29,660 bases of DNA from Sulfidibacterium sp036244975 (lineage in GTDB: Bacteria > Bacteroidota > Bacteroidia > Bacteroidales > F082): NCBI GenBank assembly GCA_036244975.1, contig BTTE01000035.1, positions 1 to 29,660 on the forward strand, given 5' to 3'. The translations under genes and the position numbers were made by a program. Position 1 is the first letter of the stretch; the number at the start of each line of letters is the position of its first letter. Shown here piece by piece: positions 7,516-15,836 of this stretch. Below the pieces are notes generated by a model. That model worked only from the letters and a program-made list of their open reading frames with translations. It did not search any database and was not told the DNA's origin.

Positions 7516-9030
7516 CTACCGGACGAAAGTAAAAAGTCTGTTCCAGCGAATTTTTCCATCCAGCCATGATTTCCGCGGGTCAAGCGATAACCAGATAAAA
7601 ACAGCTTTGCCTTCGATATGATTTTCCGGTACAAAACCCCAGTAACGCGAGTCGGCTGAATTGTCGCGATTATCACCCATCATCCAGTAATAATTCATTT
7701 TAAAGGTGTAATGATCGGCTACTTTACCGTTGATATAAATCTTCCCGTCTTTTACCTTTAGCTTGTTGCCTTCATACACACGGATGACTCTTTTGTAAAG
7801 AGGCAAAACTTTCAGGTTCAAAGCAATGGTAGCTCCTTTTTTGGGGATATAAATCGGTCCGTAATTGTCGCGATTCCATTTGTAAGTATCACTGAAGGGA
7901 AAAATTTCCGGGTCACGTATTCCTTTGGAAATATTAAAAACTTCGATACTTTTTACAATGGGGAGTTTTTTCAGGCCGTCACGTGCTTTATCCGTCAGCA
8001 TATAAATAAACTGTCCCGGAACACTTGTGCGTCCACCATCGGTAATATTCAGGCGGTCGAGGATAATGGGGTTTATGGAGTGCCCATCGGTGGTAACCCT
8101 GTATTCAAATTCTTTCTTTCCGGGGTCATGGTTTTCTTTTCCGTTGATAAACACTTTGCGGCTGATAATCTGTAACGAATCACCGGGGAGCCCGATACAT
8201 CTTTTAATAAAGTTTTCGCGTTTGTCCACCGGCCGGTAAATGATATTACCAAAATCTTTTTTGTCACTCCAAACTTTTTTGCGGCCATACTGTTTTACCA
8301 GTGTGTAATAGCTGATGTTACTCTGGAAACGGGTGGAAACCGTATCACCGTCGGGATAATTGAAGACTACCGCATCATTTCTGTGAACCGTTTCCAGACC
8401 GGGCAAACGCCAATAGGGCAATTCAATCCAGGGGAGATACGAGTTTACATGCTGTGTAAAAGGTATGGTATTATGAATAAACGGTAACGACAACGGCGTA
8501 TTGGGCACTTTGGGTCCGTATGCAATTTTGCTCACAAAAAGATAATCGCCAACAAGCAGTGATTTTTCCATGGATGAAGTTGGAATGGTGTAAGCCTCAA
8601 TAAGAAAAGTACGGATAATGGTTGCGGCCACCACAGCAAAAATACCGGCATCAATCCACTCGCGGGCAGTACTCTTTCTCGGCTCTTTTCGGGTTTCAGG
8701 GTCAAGAAACTGACCCTCTCCCCTGAAAGCAAGCCAGGGAAAATAGAAAAAAGGAAAAACTACAGCAAGAAATTGTTCGCCCAGGCTGTATTTCCCGAAA
8801 CATTTTGCCATTTCCACCAGCATCAACATATACATAAATACATTGATAAAAGGAAATAACAACAGCAGGTACCACCACAGGGGTTTCTTGATAATCTTCA
8901 AAAAAACATACAGGTTGTAAAAAGGGATAACTGCTTCCCATCCTTTTCGTCCGGCTTTTTCAAACTGTACCCAGAGGAAAAGGGAGGGAATGGTAAAAGA
9001 AAGCGGAATAAAAATAAGTAATTCAATCAT
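7516..9030 (-). CDS. lepB: Signal peptidase I with N-terminal membrane extension, 504 aa
   Basis: LepB removes signal peptides from Sec (and Tat) substrates on the outer face of the inner membrane. The catalytic Ser153 lies in 'PTSSMEKSLLVGDYLFVSK' and Lys276 in 'FIKRCIGLPGD'. Box E is 'GDNRDNSADSR' at 452-462. Before the catalytic domain come about 105 residues with three hydrophobic segments, including 'GWEAVIPFYNLYVFLKI'; this is a DUF5684-like module found on long Bacteroidota LepB proteins. One more span (about 127-145) precedes the catalytic serine. Large insertions between boxes are also typical of this phylum. It converges on the permease gene with a 42-nt gap. Confidence 0.93.
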   Translation of the reverse strand: MIELLIFIPLSFTIPSLFLWVQFEKAGRKGWEAVIPFYNLYVFLKIIKKPLWWYLLLLFPFINVFMYMLMLVEMAKCFGKYSLGEQFLAVVFPFFYFPWLAFRGEGQFLDPETRKEPRKSTAREWIDAGIFAVVAATIIRTFLIEAYTIPTSSMEKSLLVGDYLFVSKIAYGPKVPNTPLSLPFIHNTIPFTQHVNSYLPWIELPYWRLPGLETVHRNDAVVFNYPDGDTVSTRFQSNISYYTLVKQYGRKKVWSDKKDFGNIIYRPVDKRENFIKRCIGLPGDSLQIISRKVFINGKENHDPGKKEFEYRVTTDGHSINPIILDRLNITDGGRTSVPGQFIYMLTDKARDGLKKLPIVKSIEVFNISKGIRDPEIFPFSDTYKWNRDNYGPIYIPKKGATIALNLKVLPLYKRVIRVYEGNKLKVKDGKIYINGKVADHYTFKMNYYWMMGDNRDNSADSRYWGFVPENHIEGKAVFIWLSLDPRKSWLDGKIRWNRLFTFVR

Positions 9031-9110
9031 TTGCTTATCTGTTTTTGGTGTCGCAAAATACTAAAATCGTAGTTTGGTAGTCGTTAATATTTGTTAATTG
9101 AAATCTGCTA

Positions 9111-9142
9111 CAAAGCTAAAATAAAAACAGGCAACTTTCAAC
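9111..9142 (-). promoter_or_regulatory. lepB promoter, GTTG-N20-TAGCTTTG
   Basis: Read on the minus strand, TAGCTTTG (9111-9118) matches TAnnTTTG and lies 20 nt downstream of GTTG (9139-9142), close to the TTTG -33 element. The predicted transcript would have a leader of about 70-75 nt before the lepB ATG at 9030. Confidence 0.5.
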
Positions 9143-9208
9143 GGGAAGAAGTGCATATATTGGCTTGATTAAATAATGTGGGAAGAATTCAATAACCGGA
9201 GGTCATAA

Positions 9209-9403
9209 ACTGTGGCCTCAGGTTGGGGAGGACAACGGTATTTACCCTGTGTTTTTACTGAATACGGTGTATTACAACTTGCAAATGTTGTTAGAAGTGG
9301 AAGAACGGGACAAGTGAGTATTCGCATAACAGAAGTGTTCGTAAAAACAGTAGCGAATTGTATAAATGCACAACGGATACCGGAATTACATAAAATTGTA
9401 TAA
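9209..9403 (+). pseudogene. ORF6N-domain gene fragment
   Basis: A 63-codon open stretch between stops encodes 'GGQRYLPCVFTEYGVLQLAN' followed by 'VVRSGRTGQVSIRITEVFVK'. This matches the conserved core of ORF6N-domain proteins (usual form: 'RYLPYVFTEhGV.mLanvL.S.rAvqVsIrIv..Fvk'). These are phage- and mobile-element-associated DNA-binding proteins. Both the N-terminal part of the domain and the C-terminal region are missing, and an in-frame stop lies directly upstream (9206-9208), so it is a relic. It sits in the 457-base gap between divergent lepB and the GH18 gene. The rest of this gap carries the lepB and GH18 promoters. Confidence 0.65.
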
Positions 9404-9408
9404 ATTTG
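9401..9408 (+). promoter_or_regulatory. -7 box TAAATTTG upstream of the GH18 gene
   Basis: TAAATTTG fits TAnnTTTG and would give a leader of about 70 nt to the ATG at 9488. No good TTTG is found at the -33 spacing, so this is a half-site only. Confidence 0.3.
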
Positions 9409-9487
9409 TTGAAACAGAAAAATACACAACAAAAACGGATGGGATTGAAACTAAAAATATTTAGTTAAAACTTTTAAAAACAAGCTA

Positions 9488-11881
9488 ATGAAGAAGTTGT
9501 TACGTTTTAAAATTCTTGTTTCTCTATTGATATTCTCATCCTTAAATATGTATTCACAAGTGTTCCCCGGCACAGGAGAACACATGCTGCAAAAAATGGA
9601 ATTCGGTGCCAAAGAAAGAAAGGTCGCCAGCAGGTTTGAAGTGAGCGGGAAGGGAATTATCCCGTTACAGACCTTTAAATCGAAAGCCTTATCTAAAATA
9701 GTTTTCGGCTTTATGCCTGATTGGGAATACATTGGCGGCGCTAATAGTGATATGCACTACGACTTGCTCACCCATGTTGCAGTATTTGATTTTCTGGCTT
9801 CATCGGACGGCTCAATCAAATATCCCAATGCCTGGCCATGGACAGATGTCATCAATGCAGCGCATGCCAAAGGCACAAAGGTAATTATGGTTGTAACCAA
9901 TTTCGGAGGGAGCGAAAGCGCTTCTTCTGTAGCCAATCTTTTAATGACTAATTCGAATGCAAAAAATATTTTGTTTAATAACATCAAAAAAACCATAACT
10001 ACCTATCAATTAGATGGGGTTAACATCGATTTTGAAGCGATGAATAGTGCTGACCGTGGTAATCTTTTAAATGGCTTTCTGAGCGATTTAACTTCTTTTA
10101 TCCACACCGAATTACCGGGTAAAGAAGTCTCTTTCGATGGCCCTGCCGTAAACTGGGGTGGCTGGAACATAGATGGACTGGCACAAAGTGTGGATTATAT
10201 TTTTATTATGGCTTACGATTATTACGGCAGTTGGAGTACAAACACCGGCCCCGTTGCACCGTTAACAAGCACCAATGGTGGATATTGCGTGGAAAAATCC
10301 ATAAACACCACTTACGGGGCGCCTTTGTCAAAATATCCCCAAAAATTAATTCTCGGGGTTCCCTATTATGGAAAACATTGGAAAACAGTTACGGGAAACG
10401 CAGGCTCAGCCATCACAAGTTTTGTCGGGTCAACATTTTACAGAAATGCCGTTGTCGATGCTAAAAGCCATGGCGGGTTTATTTGGGACAACGCTTCACA
10501 AACGCCCTGGTATAGATGGCAATCGGGAGGCTGGCAACAGGTTTGGAATGACAACGAAAAAAGTCTTGGTAAAAAGTATGATTTTGCTTTGACCGAAAAT
10601 ATCGGAGGAGTAGGTATTTGGGCTTTAAACTATGATGGAACCAGGACTGAATTATGGAATTTGATTAACACAAAATTTGCAGGGGCAGTTACTCCCCTTC
10701 CGGGCAGACCGATATCACCGGCTGCTCTCAGTAAAAACACCACCACAGTCACATTAAAATTCAGGCCGGGAAATTACGCCGAAAGCTACCGTGTTTATCA
10801 GAGTACCGACGACAATCATTATACTATGGTAAAAGAGGCCACAGACACCATTACCGACATTAGCGGATTACGGACAGACTCGGTTTATTATTTTAAAATA
10901 ACTTCCGTCAACTCTGCCGGAGAATCAACCAAAACACATGTACTCGCTGCCATTCCCGGTGATAAAAATTCGGAATTTTTAATTGTGGACGGGGTCGAAC
11001 GGCGCAGTTTTGATGCTATTACCCAATACAAATATCCCATGACCCAAATGGGATATACTTTTTCATCTGCTTCAAATGAAGCCGTGATAGATGATGTGGT
11101 AGACCTAAAAGATTACAAATTTGTCATTTGGATGTTATTGGATGAAAGTACTGCAAACGACACTTTTAACAAAACCGAGCAAGCCAAAGTAAAAGAATTT
11201 ATTGATAATAACAAAGGCGTGTTCATCGTTTCCGGCTCGGAAGTGGGATGGGATTTGGTGGCAAAAGGCGATGCTGCCGATAAAACATTCTATGAAACCT
11301 ATTTCAAAGCCGAATATATCAGTGATACTCCCGGCACTGCAGATACTTACTACACGGCAGAGGACAACAATCATGAAATTTATCATTTTGACGATGGTAC
11401 ACATGGGATTGCGAAAATCGGTTATCCCGATCTTATCAAACCTATTAACGGTTCGGTGGAGTCATTCACCTATCCCGGTGTGGACGTAAATAGTGGGGTT
11501 GCCGGTGTAAGTTATAAAACAACGACCGGCGGCATGGAGTATCTTTCTTTTCCCATTGAAGCCGTGTATAAAAACGCTGAGCGGAAAGACCTGCTAAGTT
11601 ATATCTTTCAGAATTACAGTGATATACTTTCGGTAGACAATAACTTTATCCAAACACATATCCGGCTCTATCCAAACCCGACCGGCGGCATAGTTAATAT
11701 CTCCAATCCGGATGCCTTAAAAATCCGCAAAGTTGAAGTATTCGATATGTTTGGAAGGAAAGTGGTTGAAGCGCTTAATGTAGGGCGTCTTGATTTACGC
11801 CAATTCCCCAAAGGCATTTATATTGTTAAAATTGAGGATAAAAAAGGAGAGACAGGTGCTTTTAAGGTGATTAAGAGATAG
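9488..11881 (+). CDS. Secreted GH18 glycoside hydrolase with FnIII domain and T9SS sorting domain
   Basis: This 797-residue multidomain enzyme begins with a Sec signal peptide (about 1-24, ending 'NMYSQ'). The GH18 barrel spans about residues 68-405. It has the active-site motif DGVNIDFE at 176-183 with acid/base Glu183, plus 'FIMAYDYYGSW' and 'GIWALNYD' strands. The middle Asp of the canonical DGxDxDxE is Asn179, as in YaaH/SleL-type spore-lytic members of the family. A fibronectin-III-like domain follows (about 410-490), then an unidentified domain (about 500-700). A T9SS type A sorting domain (about 723-797) contains 'RLYPNPTGGIVNI' and ends with 'KGIYIVKI'. It is probably a chitin- or peptidoglycan-type beta-glycan hydrolase anchored at or released from the cell surface. 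Confidence 0.9.
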   Translation: MKKLLRFKILVSLLIFSSLNMYSQVFPGTGEHMLQKMEFGAKERKVASRFEVSGKGIIPLQTFKSKALSKIVFGFMPDWEYIGGANSDMHYDLLTHVAVFDFLASSDGSIKYPNAWPWTDVINAAHAKGTKVIMVVTNFGGSESASSVANLLMTNSNAKNILFNNIKKTITTYQLDGVNIDFEAMNSADRGNLLNGFLSDLTSFIHTELPGKEVSFDGPAVNWGGWNIDGLAQSVDYIFIMAYDYYGSWSTNTGPVAPLTSTNGGYCVEKSINTTYGAPLSKYPQKLILGVPYYGKHWKTVTGNAGSAITSFVGSTFYRNAVVDAKSHGGFIWDNASQTPWYRWQSGGWQQVWNDNEKSLGKKYDFALTENIGGVGIWALNYDGTRTELWNLINTKFAGAVTPLPGRPISPAALSKNTTTVTLKFRPGNYAESYRVYQSTDDNHYTMVKEATDTITDISGLRTDSVYYFKITSVNSAGESTKTHVLAAIPGDKNSEFLIVDGVERRSFDAITQYKYPMTQMGYTFSSASNEAVIDDVVDLKDYKFVIWMLLDESTANDTFNKTEQAKVKEFIDNNKGVFIVSGSEVGWDLVAKGDAADKTFYETYFKAEYISDTPGTADTYYTAEDNNHEIYHFDDGTHGIAKIGYPDLIKPINGSVESFTYPGVDVNSGVAGVSYKTTTGGMEYLSFPIEAVYKNAERKDLLSYIFQNYSDILSVDNNFIQTHIRLYPNPTGGIVNISNPDALKIRKVEVFDMFGRKVVEALNVGRLDLRQFPKGIYIVKIEDKKGETGAFKVIKR

Positions 11882-11909
11882 GATTTAGATATTCGCCCTT
11901 TCGTGTCTT

Positions 11910-12632
11910 CTACAGCCCCAACGTCTTCAGATAGTCGCGCATAGTAAAGATTCCTTTTTTCCCGTTGATAAACTCTGCAGCCAGCACGGCCCCCAGGGCA
12001 AATCCTTTCCGGTTTTTGGCTTCATGTTTCAGGCTTATCCTGTCTGCTTCCGAGTCGTAAACCACCTCATGAGTCCCCGGAATTTCCCCTTCCCGAAAGG
12101 AGAGGACAGGAAGCGTATGCGGGTCGTCATCGGAGGCATTCTTCCATTTTTTCAGCTGCGGATTTTCGTGCAAAATATCTTCTGCCAGCCGCAAAGCCGT
12201 TCCGCTGGGTGCATCTAACTTGTGTATGTGATGGGTTTCGGAAATCTCCGCGCGGTAGCCTTCGGCAGAAGCCATGATTTTGGCCAGTATCCGGTTAACG
12301 TGAAAAAGAATGTTTACCCCGAGACTGAAATTAGGTGCGTAAAAAAATGTTCCCTGTGCATCGGCACAGGATTTTTTCACTTTTTCCAGTTCTTCGTACC
12401 AGCCGGTGGTGCCGGTTACCACAGGAAGGCCCAGTTGAAAACAGCGCAAAATATTGTCCACAGCCTCACCGGGCATGGAGAAGTCAATAACAGCTGTATC
12501 ATGAGTGGGTAAAGTCGCTTTCCCCCACTCTGACGGATTATCTATGATAGCGATAATTTCATGTCCGCGCTGGTGGCAAACTTCCTCCACGATTTTTCCC
12601 ATCCGGCCGTAGCCTGAAATAATAATTTTCAT
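11910..12632 (-). CDS. dapB: 4-hydroxy-tetrahydrodipicolinate reductase
   Basis: DapB performs the NAD(P)H-dependent reduction step of the diaminopimelate/lysine pathway in the cytoplasm, supplying peptidoglycan cross-links. The 240-residue sequence has the nucleotide-binding GYGRMGK (7-13), 'VVTGTTGW' (71-78) and the catalytic stretch 'ETHHIHKLDAPSGTA' (132-146). His134/His135 and Lys138 there correspond to the active-site His and Lys of the E. coli enzyme. It is the last gene of the six-gene minus-strand block and starts 14 nt after the aroE stop. Its 3' end converges on the GH18 gene with a gap of under 30 nt and no clear terminator. Confidence 0.95.
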   Translation of the reverse strand: MKIIISGYGRMGKIVEEVCHQRGHEIIAIIDNPSEWGKATLPTHDTAVIDFSMPGEAVDNILRCFQLGLPVVTGTTGWYEELEKVKKSCADAQGTFFYAPNFSLGVNILFHVNRILAKIMASAEGYRAEISETHHIHKLDAPSGTALRLAEDILHENPQLKKWKNASDDDPHTLPVLSFREGEIPGTHEVVYDSEADRISLKHEAKNRKGFALGAVLAAEFINGKKGIFTMRDYLKTLGL

Positions 12633-12646
12633 AGGATTGATTTTTC

Positions 12647-13396
12647 TTAATGTTTTTTCCAGATTTTCCAGGATTCTTCCGCTTGTATTTTAAGCATTTC
12701 CAGACCGTTTTTCACAATGGCTCCCTGTGCTTTTCCTTTTTTCAGGAACAATGTCTCTTCCGGGTTATAAATCAGGTCGAAGAGAATATGGCCGGGTGTA
12801 AGCATCTCATAGGGAATTACGGGGGCATGCTCCGTATCAGGATACATTCCTACCGGACTGGTGTTGACAATAAGTTGGAATTCATTCATAATGGCCGGTG
12901 TTATCCACGAATAGCCCAGCATTTCCAGCTTTTTCGGTCTGCGGGTTATGTAGTAAAAATAGATACCCAGTCTGCGCAAAACAAAAGCTACCGAATGTGC
13001 CGAACCACCGGTACCGAGGATTAAGGCACGCAGTTGCTTCCTGCCTTTAACAAGTGGTTTTAACGATCTCTCAAATCCTATGACATCGGTATTGTAGCCT
13101 CTAAGAAGAATCTCCCCGCCCTTTCTGTTTACTTTGACAACATTCACGCTTCCAATAATTTGTGCCGGAGCATCCAGTTCATCTAATGCAGGAACAACCG
13201 TTCTTTTATAAGGAATAGTAATATTCAGTCCCCTAAGTTGCGGATGCTCGCGGGCAAAGCTATGAAGGTCAGGGATATCATCCAGCTCCCACAACCTGTA
13301 TTCCGCATCAATGTGTTTTTTTTCAAACTTTTGCGCAAAATAATCTCCCGAAAAGGAGTGTTTCAGTGGTTTGCCGATGAGTCCGTAGATATCCAT
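12647..13396 (-). CDS. aroE: Shikimate dehydrogenase
   Basis: AroE reduces 3-dehydroshikimate to shikimate with NADPH in aromatic amino-acid synthesis. The sequence shows 'GLIGKPLKHSFSG' at the N-terminus (shikimate-binding serines) and 'LNITIPYKRTV' with catalytic Lys64. It also has 'GYNTDVIGF' with Asp104 and the NADP-binding GTGGSA (128-133). At 249 residues it is slightly shorter than the E. coli enzyme but all motifs are present. The gap to dapB is 14 nt and to the upstream DUF368 gene 38 nt, so cotranscription is likely. Confidence 0.95.
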   Translation of the reverse strand: MDIYGLIGKPLKHSFSGDYFAQKFEKKHIDAEYRLWELDDIPDLHSFAREHPQLRGLNITIPYKRTVVPALDELDAPAQIIGSVNVVKVNRKGGEILLRGYNTDVIGFERSLKPLVKGRKQLRALILGTGGSAHSVAFVLRRLGIYFYYITRRPKKLEMLGYSWITPAIMNEFQLIVNTSPVGMYPDTEHAPVIPYEMLTPGHILFDLIYNPEETLFLKKGKAQGAIVKNGLEMLKIQAEESWKIWKKH

Positions 13397-13434
13397 AAAT
13401 TTAATTTGCTGTAATGATTTTTTTAAGCCAAATT

Positions 13435-14358
13435 CTATATTTCTTTTCCTGCAATCAATTCGATAACGGTAATACTTAAGATTCCCAATACCATGATAAA
13501 CACGGCCATCCAGAAAACTTTGTCATAATATTCGGGAAGTATGCTGGCGTAACGTACTACTACCTTTTCGCCATGTTTCAGAACCAGATCGCCGGCGCTG
13601 TTTTTCAGATATTCTACTGTTTTCCATGGCCACAACACGTTCAGCGAACCCAGAATAAAGCCCGTTAGGATGGCAATGGTCTGATTCTTATATTTTTTAA
13701 ATATCCATGAAAGAAGATGTGAAAAAGCGATAAGCCCAATGATGGCTCCGAGTGCCACAGGAAGTAAAATGGAAAGTTCCCGATTATTAATGGCCTGAAT
13801 GGCAACCAGTTCGTAATTCCCCATCAAAATCAGTACAAAAGAACCCGATAGTCCCGGAAGTATCATGCTGCAAATAGCTACTATTCCACTCAAAAACAAA
13901 TACCAGAAGTTGCTGTTTTCGGCAGCCGGGTTAATCAGTGAAACAAAAATCGCAAAGACTGTTCCGATAACAAATAATAAAATGACGACAAAATTCCATC
14001 GTTCAATGGCCTTCGCCACAAAATAGATGGAGGCAAGTACCAGTCCGAAAAAGTAAGACCATATGTAAACCGGATAATCTCTGAAAAGATAATCGAATAC
14101 CCGTGCCAGGGAGATGATGGCCAGTGCAATGCCGACAAACAGTGTGAGTAGAAAATAAAAATCGGTTTTTCGGGCAAAAGCTTTCCATTTCCCTGTAAAA
14201 AGCAGTCGCGCAGCAGTAATATCGAAAGCTTTAATAGCATTAATCAGACGCTCGAAGATACCGGTAATCAGTGCGATGGTACCTCCTGAAACCCCCGGAA
14301 TGATATTGGCAACACCTATGGCAACCCCCTTAAAAAAGTAGTTGATATATTCCTTCAT
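13435..14358 (-). CDS. DUF368 membrane protein (PopT-type undecaprenyl-phosphate translocase family)
   Basis: This is a 307-residue protein with about eight to ten hydrophobic segments. Its hallmark is a pair of related motifs, 'IIPGVSGGTIALITGIFE' (19-36) and 'ILPGLSGSFVLILMGNYE' (166-183), which implies an internally duplicated fold. DUF368 proteins (PopT) have been proposed as translocases that recycle undecaprenyl phosphate across the inner membrane, in parallel with DedA-family UptA. A role in lipid-carrier recycling fits neighbours such as dapB and the nearby glmM, which feed cell-wall synthesis. Family assignment is firm; the substrate in this organism is inferred. Confidence 0.85.
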   Translation of the reverse strand: MKEYINYFFKGVAIGVANIIPGVSGGTIALITGIFERLINAIKAFDITAARLLFTGKWKAFARKTDFYFLLTLFVGIALAIISLARVFDYLFRDYPVYIWSYFFGLVLASIYFVAKAIERWNFVVILLFVIGTVFAIFVSLINPAAENSNFWYLFLSGIVAICSMILPGLSGSFVLILMGNYELVAIQAINNRELSILLPVALGAIIGLIAFSHLLSWIFKKYKNQTIAILTGFILGSLNVLWPWKTVEYLKNSAGDLVLKHGEKVVVRYASILPEYYDKVFWMAVFIMVLGILSITVIELIAGKEI

Positions 14359-14412
14359 AGATATTCTTTTTCACTGTTATCAACCTGTTTGCGGCTGAGA
14401 ACTTCTTTCTGA

Positions 14413-15789
14413 TTAATGCATTAAATATTTGATAATTTTTAATTTCTTGCCGTATGGCGCATAACGAATCGGGATATCAATCCAGATTCCGCGATAGACT
14501 ACAGGCTTGGCATTGGAGAATGTCTCAAAGCTGAAATAGCCGTGATATTTTCCTGTTCCGCTATTGCCCACACCGCCAAAAGGAAGTCTGTTGCTGGCTA
14601 TGTGCATTAACGTATCGTTCACAGTAACGCCGCCGGCAGGAATGCTGTCGATAATTTTTTTCCGGAAACGACTGTTTTTAGAAAAGACATACAGCGCCAA
14701 CGGACGAGGATGGGCGTTTATATACGCAATAATTTTTTCCGTATCCTTAAAAGTCAAAACGGGCAATATGGGACCGAAAATTTCCTGTTGCATTACCGGA
14801 AGGTCAAAATTTACTTCATCGAGTATCGTAGGCTCAAAATATTTTTCTTCCTTGTTATAATGACCGCCGTACGTAATTTTGGCGCCATCAAGCAAGATAG
14901 TCAGCCGTTCCATGTTGGCGCGGGTAATGATGCGCGGAAAGTCGGGACTCTTGCCGGCATCTTCGCCATAAGCTTTTTTGATAGCTTTTTTCAGCTCCTT
15001 TATCAGTGGTTCTTTAACTTTTTCGTGCACATAAAGATAGTCGGGAGCGATACAGGTTTGGCCGGCATTGAGAAATTTTCCCCAGACAATCCGGCGTGCC
15101 GTCAGTTTCAGCGGTGCGGTTTCGTCCACAATGCAGGGACTCTTCCCGCCCAACTCCAGCGTAACCGGAACCATCTGTTTTGCCGCTGATTGCATCACTA
15201 TTTTTCCCACACGCGGACTTCCGGTGAAAAAGATATGGTCGAATTTGAATTTTAGCAGTGTTTGCGACACGTCCACGCCGCCGGCAGCCACGTGGATATA
15301 TTCTTTTTCAAAACTACTGTTAATTATTTTTTCAATGACCAAAGCCGTATTTTCAGCAATTTCCGAAGGCTTTATTATTATCGTGTTTCCGGCCGAAATG
15401 GCGCCAATCAACGGCGCCATCATAAGCTGAAACGGATAGTTCCAGGGAGCAATAATCAACACGGTGCCAAGTGGTTCGTATGTTTTGTAGCCTCTTGCGG
15501 GAAAGCTCACAATAGAAGATCTTACTCTTTTGGGCTTAACCCATTTGTGCAGTTTTTTTAAATGAAAACGCAATTCATCGAGGACAAAACCAATTTCGGT
15601 AGCATACGATTCAAAAGGCGATTTGTGTAAGTCTTTATGCAATGCCTCGTAAAGTTCTTCTTCGTGCATAAGGATGGCAGACCGCAACTTTTTCAGGGCC
15701 TCTTTCCGGAAAAGAAGGTCCCGGGTTTTTCCGCTTGCAAAAAAAAGCTGCTGGCGTTCAAACAAGGTCTGTAAAGATGTGTTTTCCAT
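14413..15789 (-). CDS. Aldehyde dehydrogenase, class-3-like, 458 aa
   Basis: This NAD(P)-dependent enzyme oxidises aldehydes to acids. Key residues are all present: Asn117 in 'IIAPWNYPF', the cofactor-binding Lys140 in 'IIIKPSE', 'FTGSPRVGK' (188-196), Glu212 in 'LELGGKSP' and nucleophile Cys246 in 'NAGQTCIAPDY'. The length of ~458 and the 'YEPLGTVLIIAPWNYPF' segment place it with class-3/fatty-aldehyde-type ALDHs rather than the ~500-residue class. It lies between the ComA-family gene (47-nt gap) and the DUF368 gene (54-nt gap). The substrate is unknown; it could be a long-chain aldehyde or one linked to its neighbour's product, but nothing in the sequence decides. Confidence 0.92.
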   Translation of the reverse strand: MENTSLQTLFERQQLFFASGKTRDLLFRKEALKKLRSAILMHEEELYEALHKDLHKSPFESYATEIGFVLDELRFHLKKLHKWVKPKRVRSSIVSFPARGYKTYEPLGTVLIIAPWNYPFQLMMAPLIGAISAGNTIIIKPSEIAENTALVIEKIINSSFEKEYIHVAAGGVDVSQTLLKFKFDHIFFTGSPRVGKIVMQSAAKQMVPVTLELGGKSPCIVDETAPLKLTARRIVWGKFLNAGQTCIAPDYLYVHEKVKEPLIKELKKAIKKAYGEDAGKSPDFPRIITRANMERLTILLDGAKITYGGHYNKEEKYFEPTILDEVNFDLPVMQQEIFGPILPVLTFKDTEKIIAYINAHPRPLALYVFSKNSRFRKKIIDSIPAGGVTVNDTLMHIASNRLPFGGVGNSGTGKYHGYFSFETFSNAKPVVYRGIWIDIPIRYAPYGKKLKIIKYLMH

Positions 15790-15836
15790 CGGGGTATGAT
15801 TTTTAAAGTTATGTTCTGTTTCTCCGTAGCGGAAAC

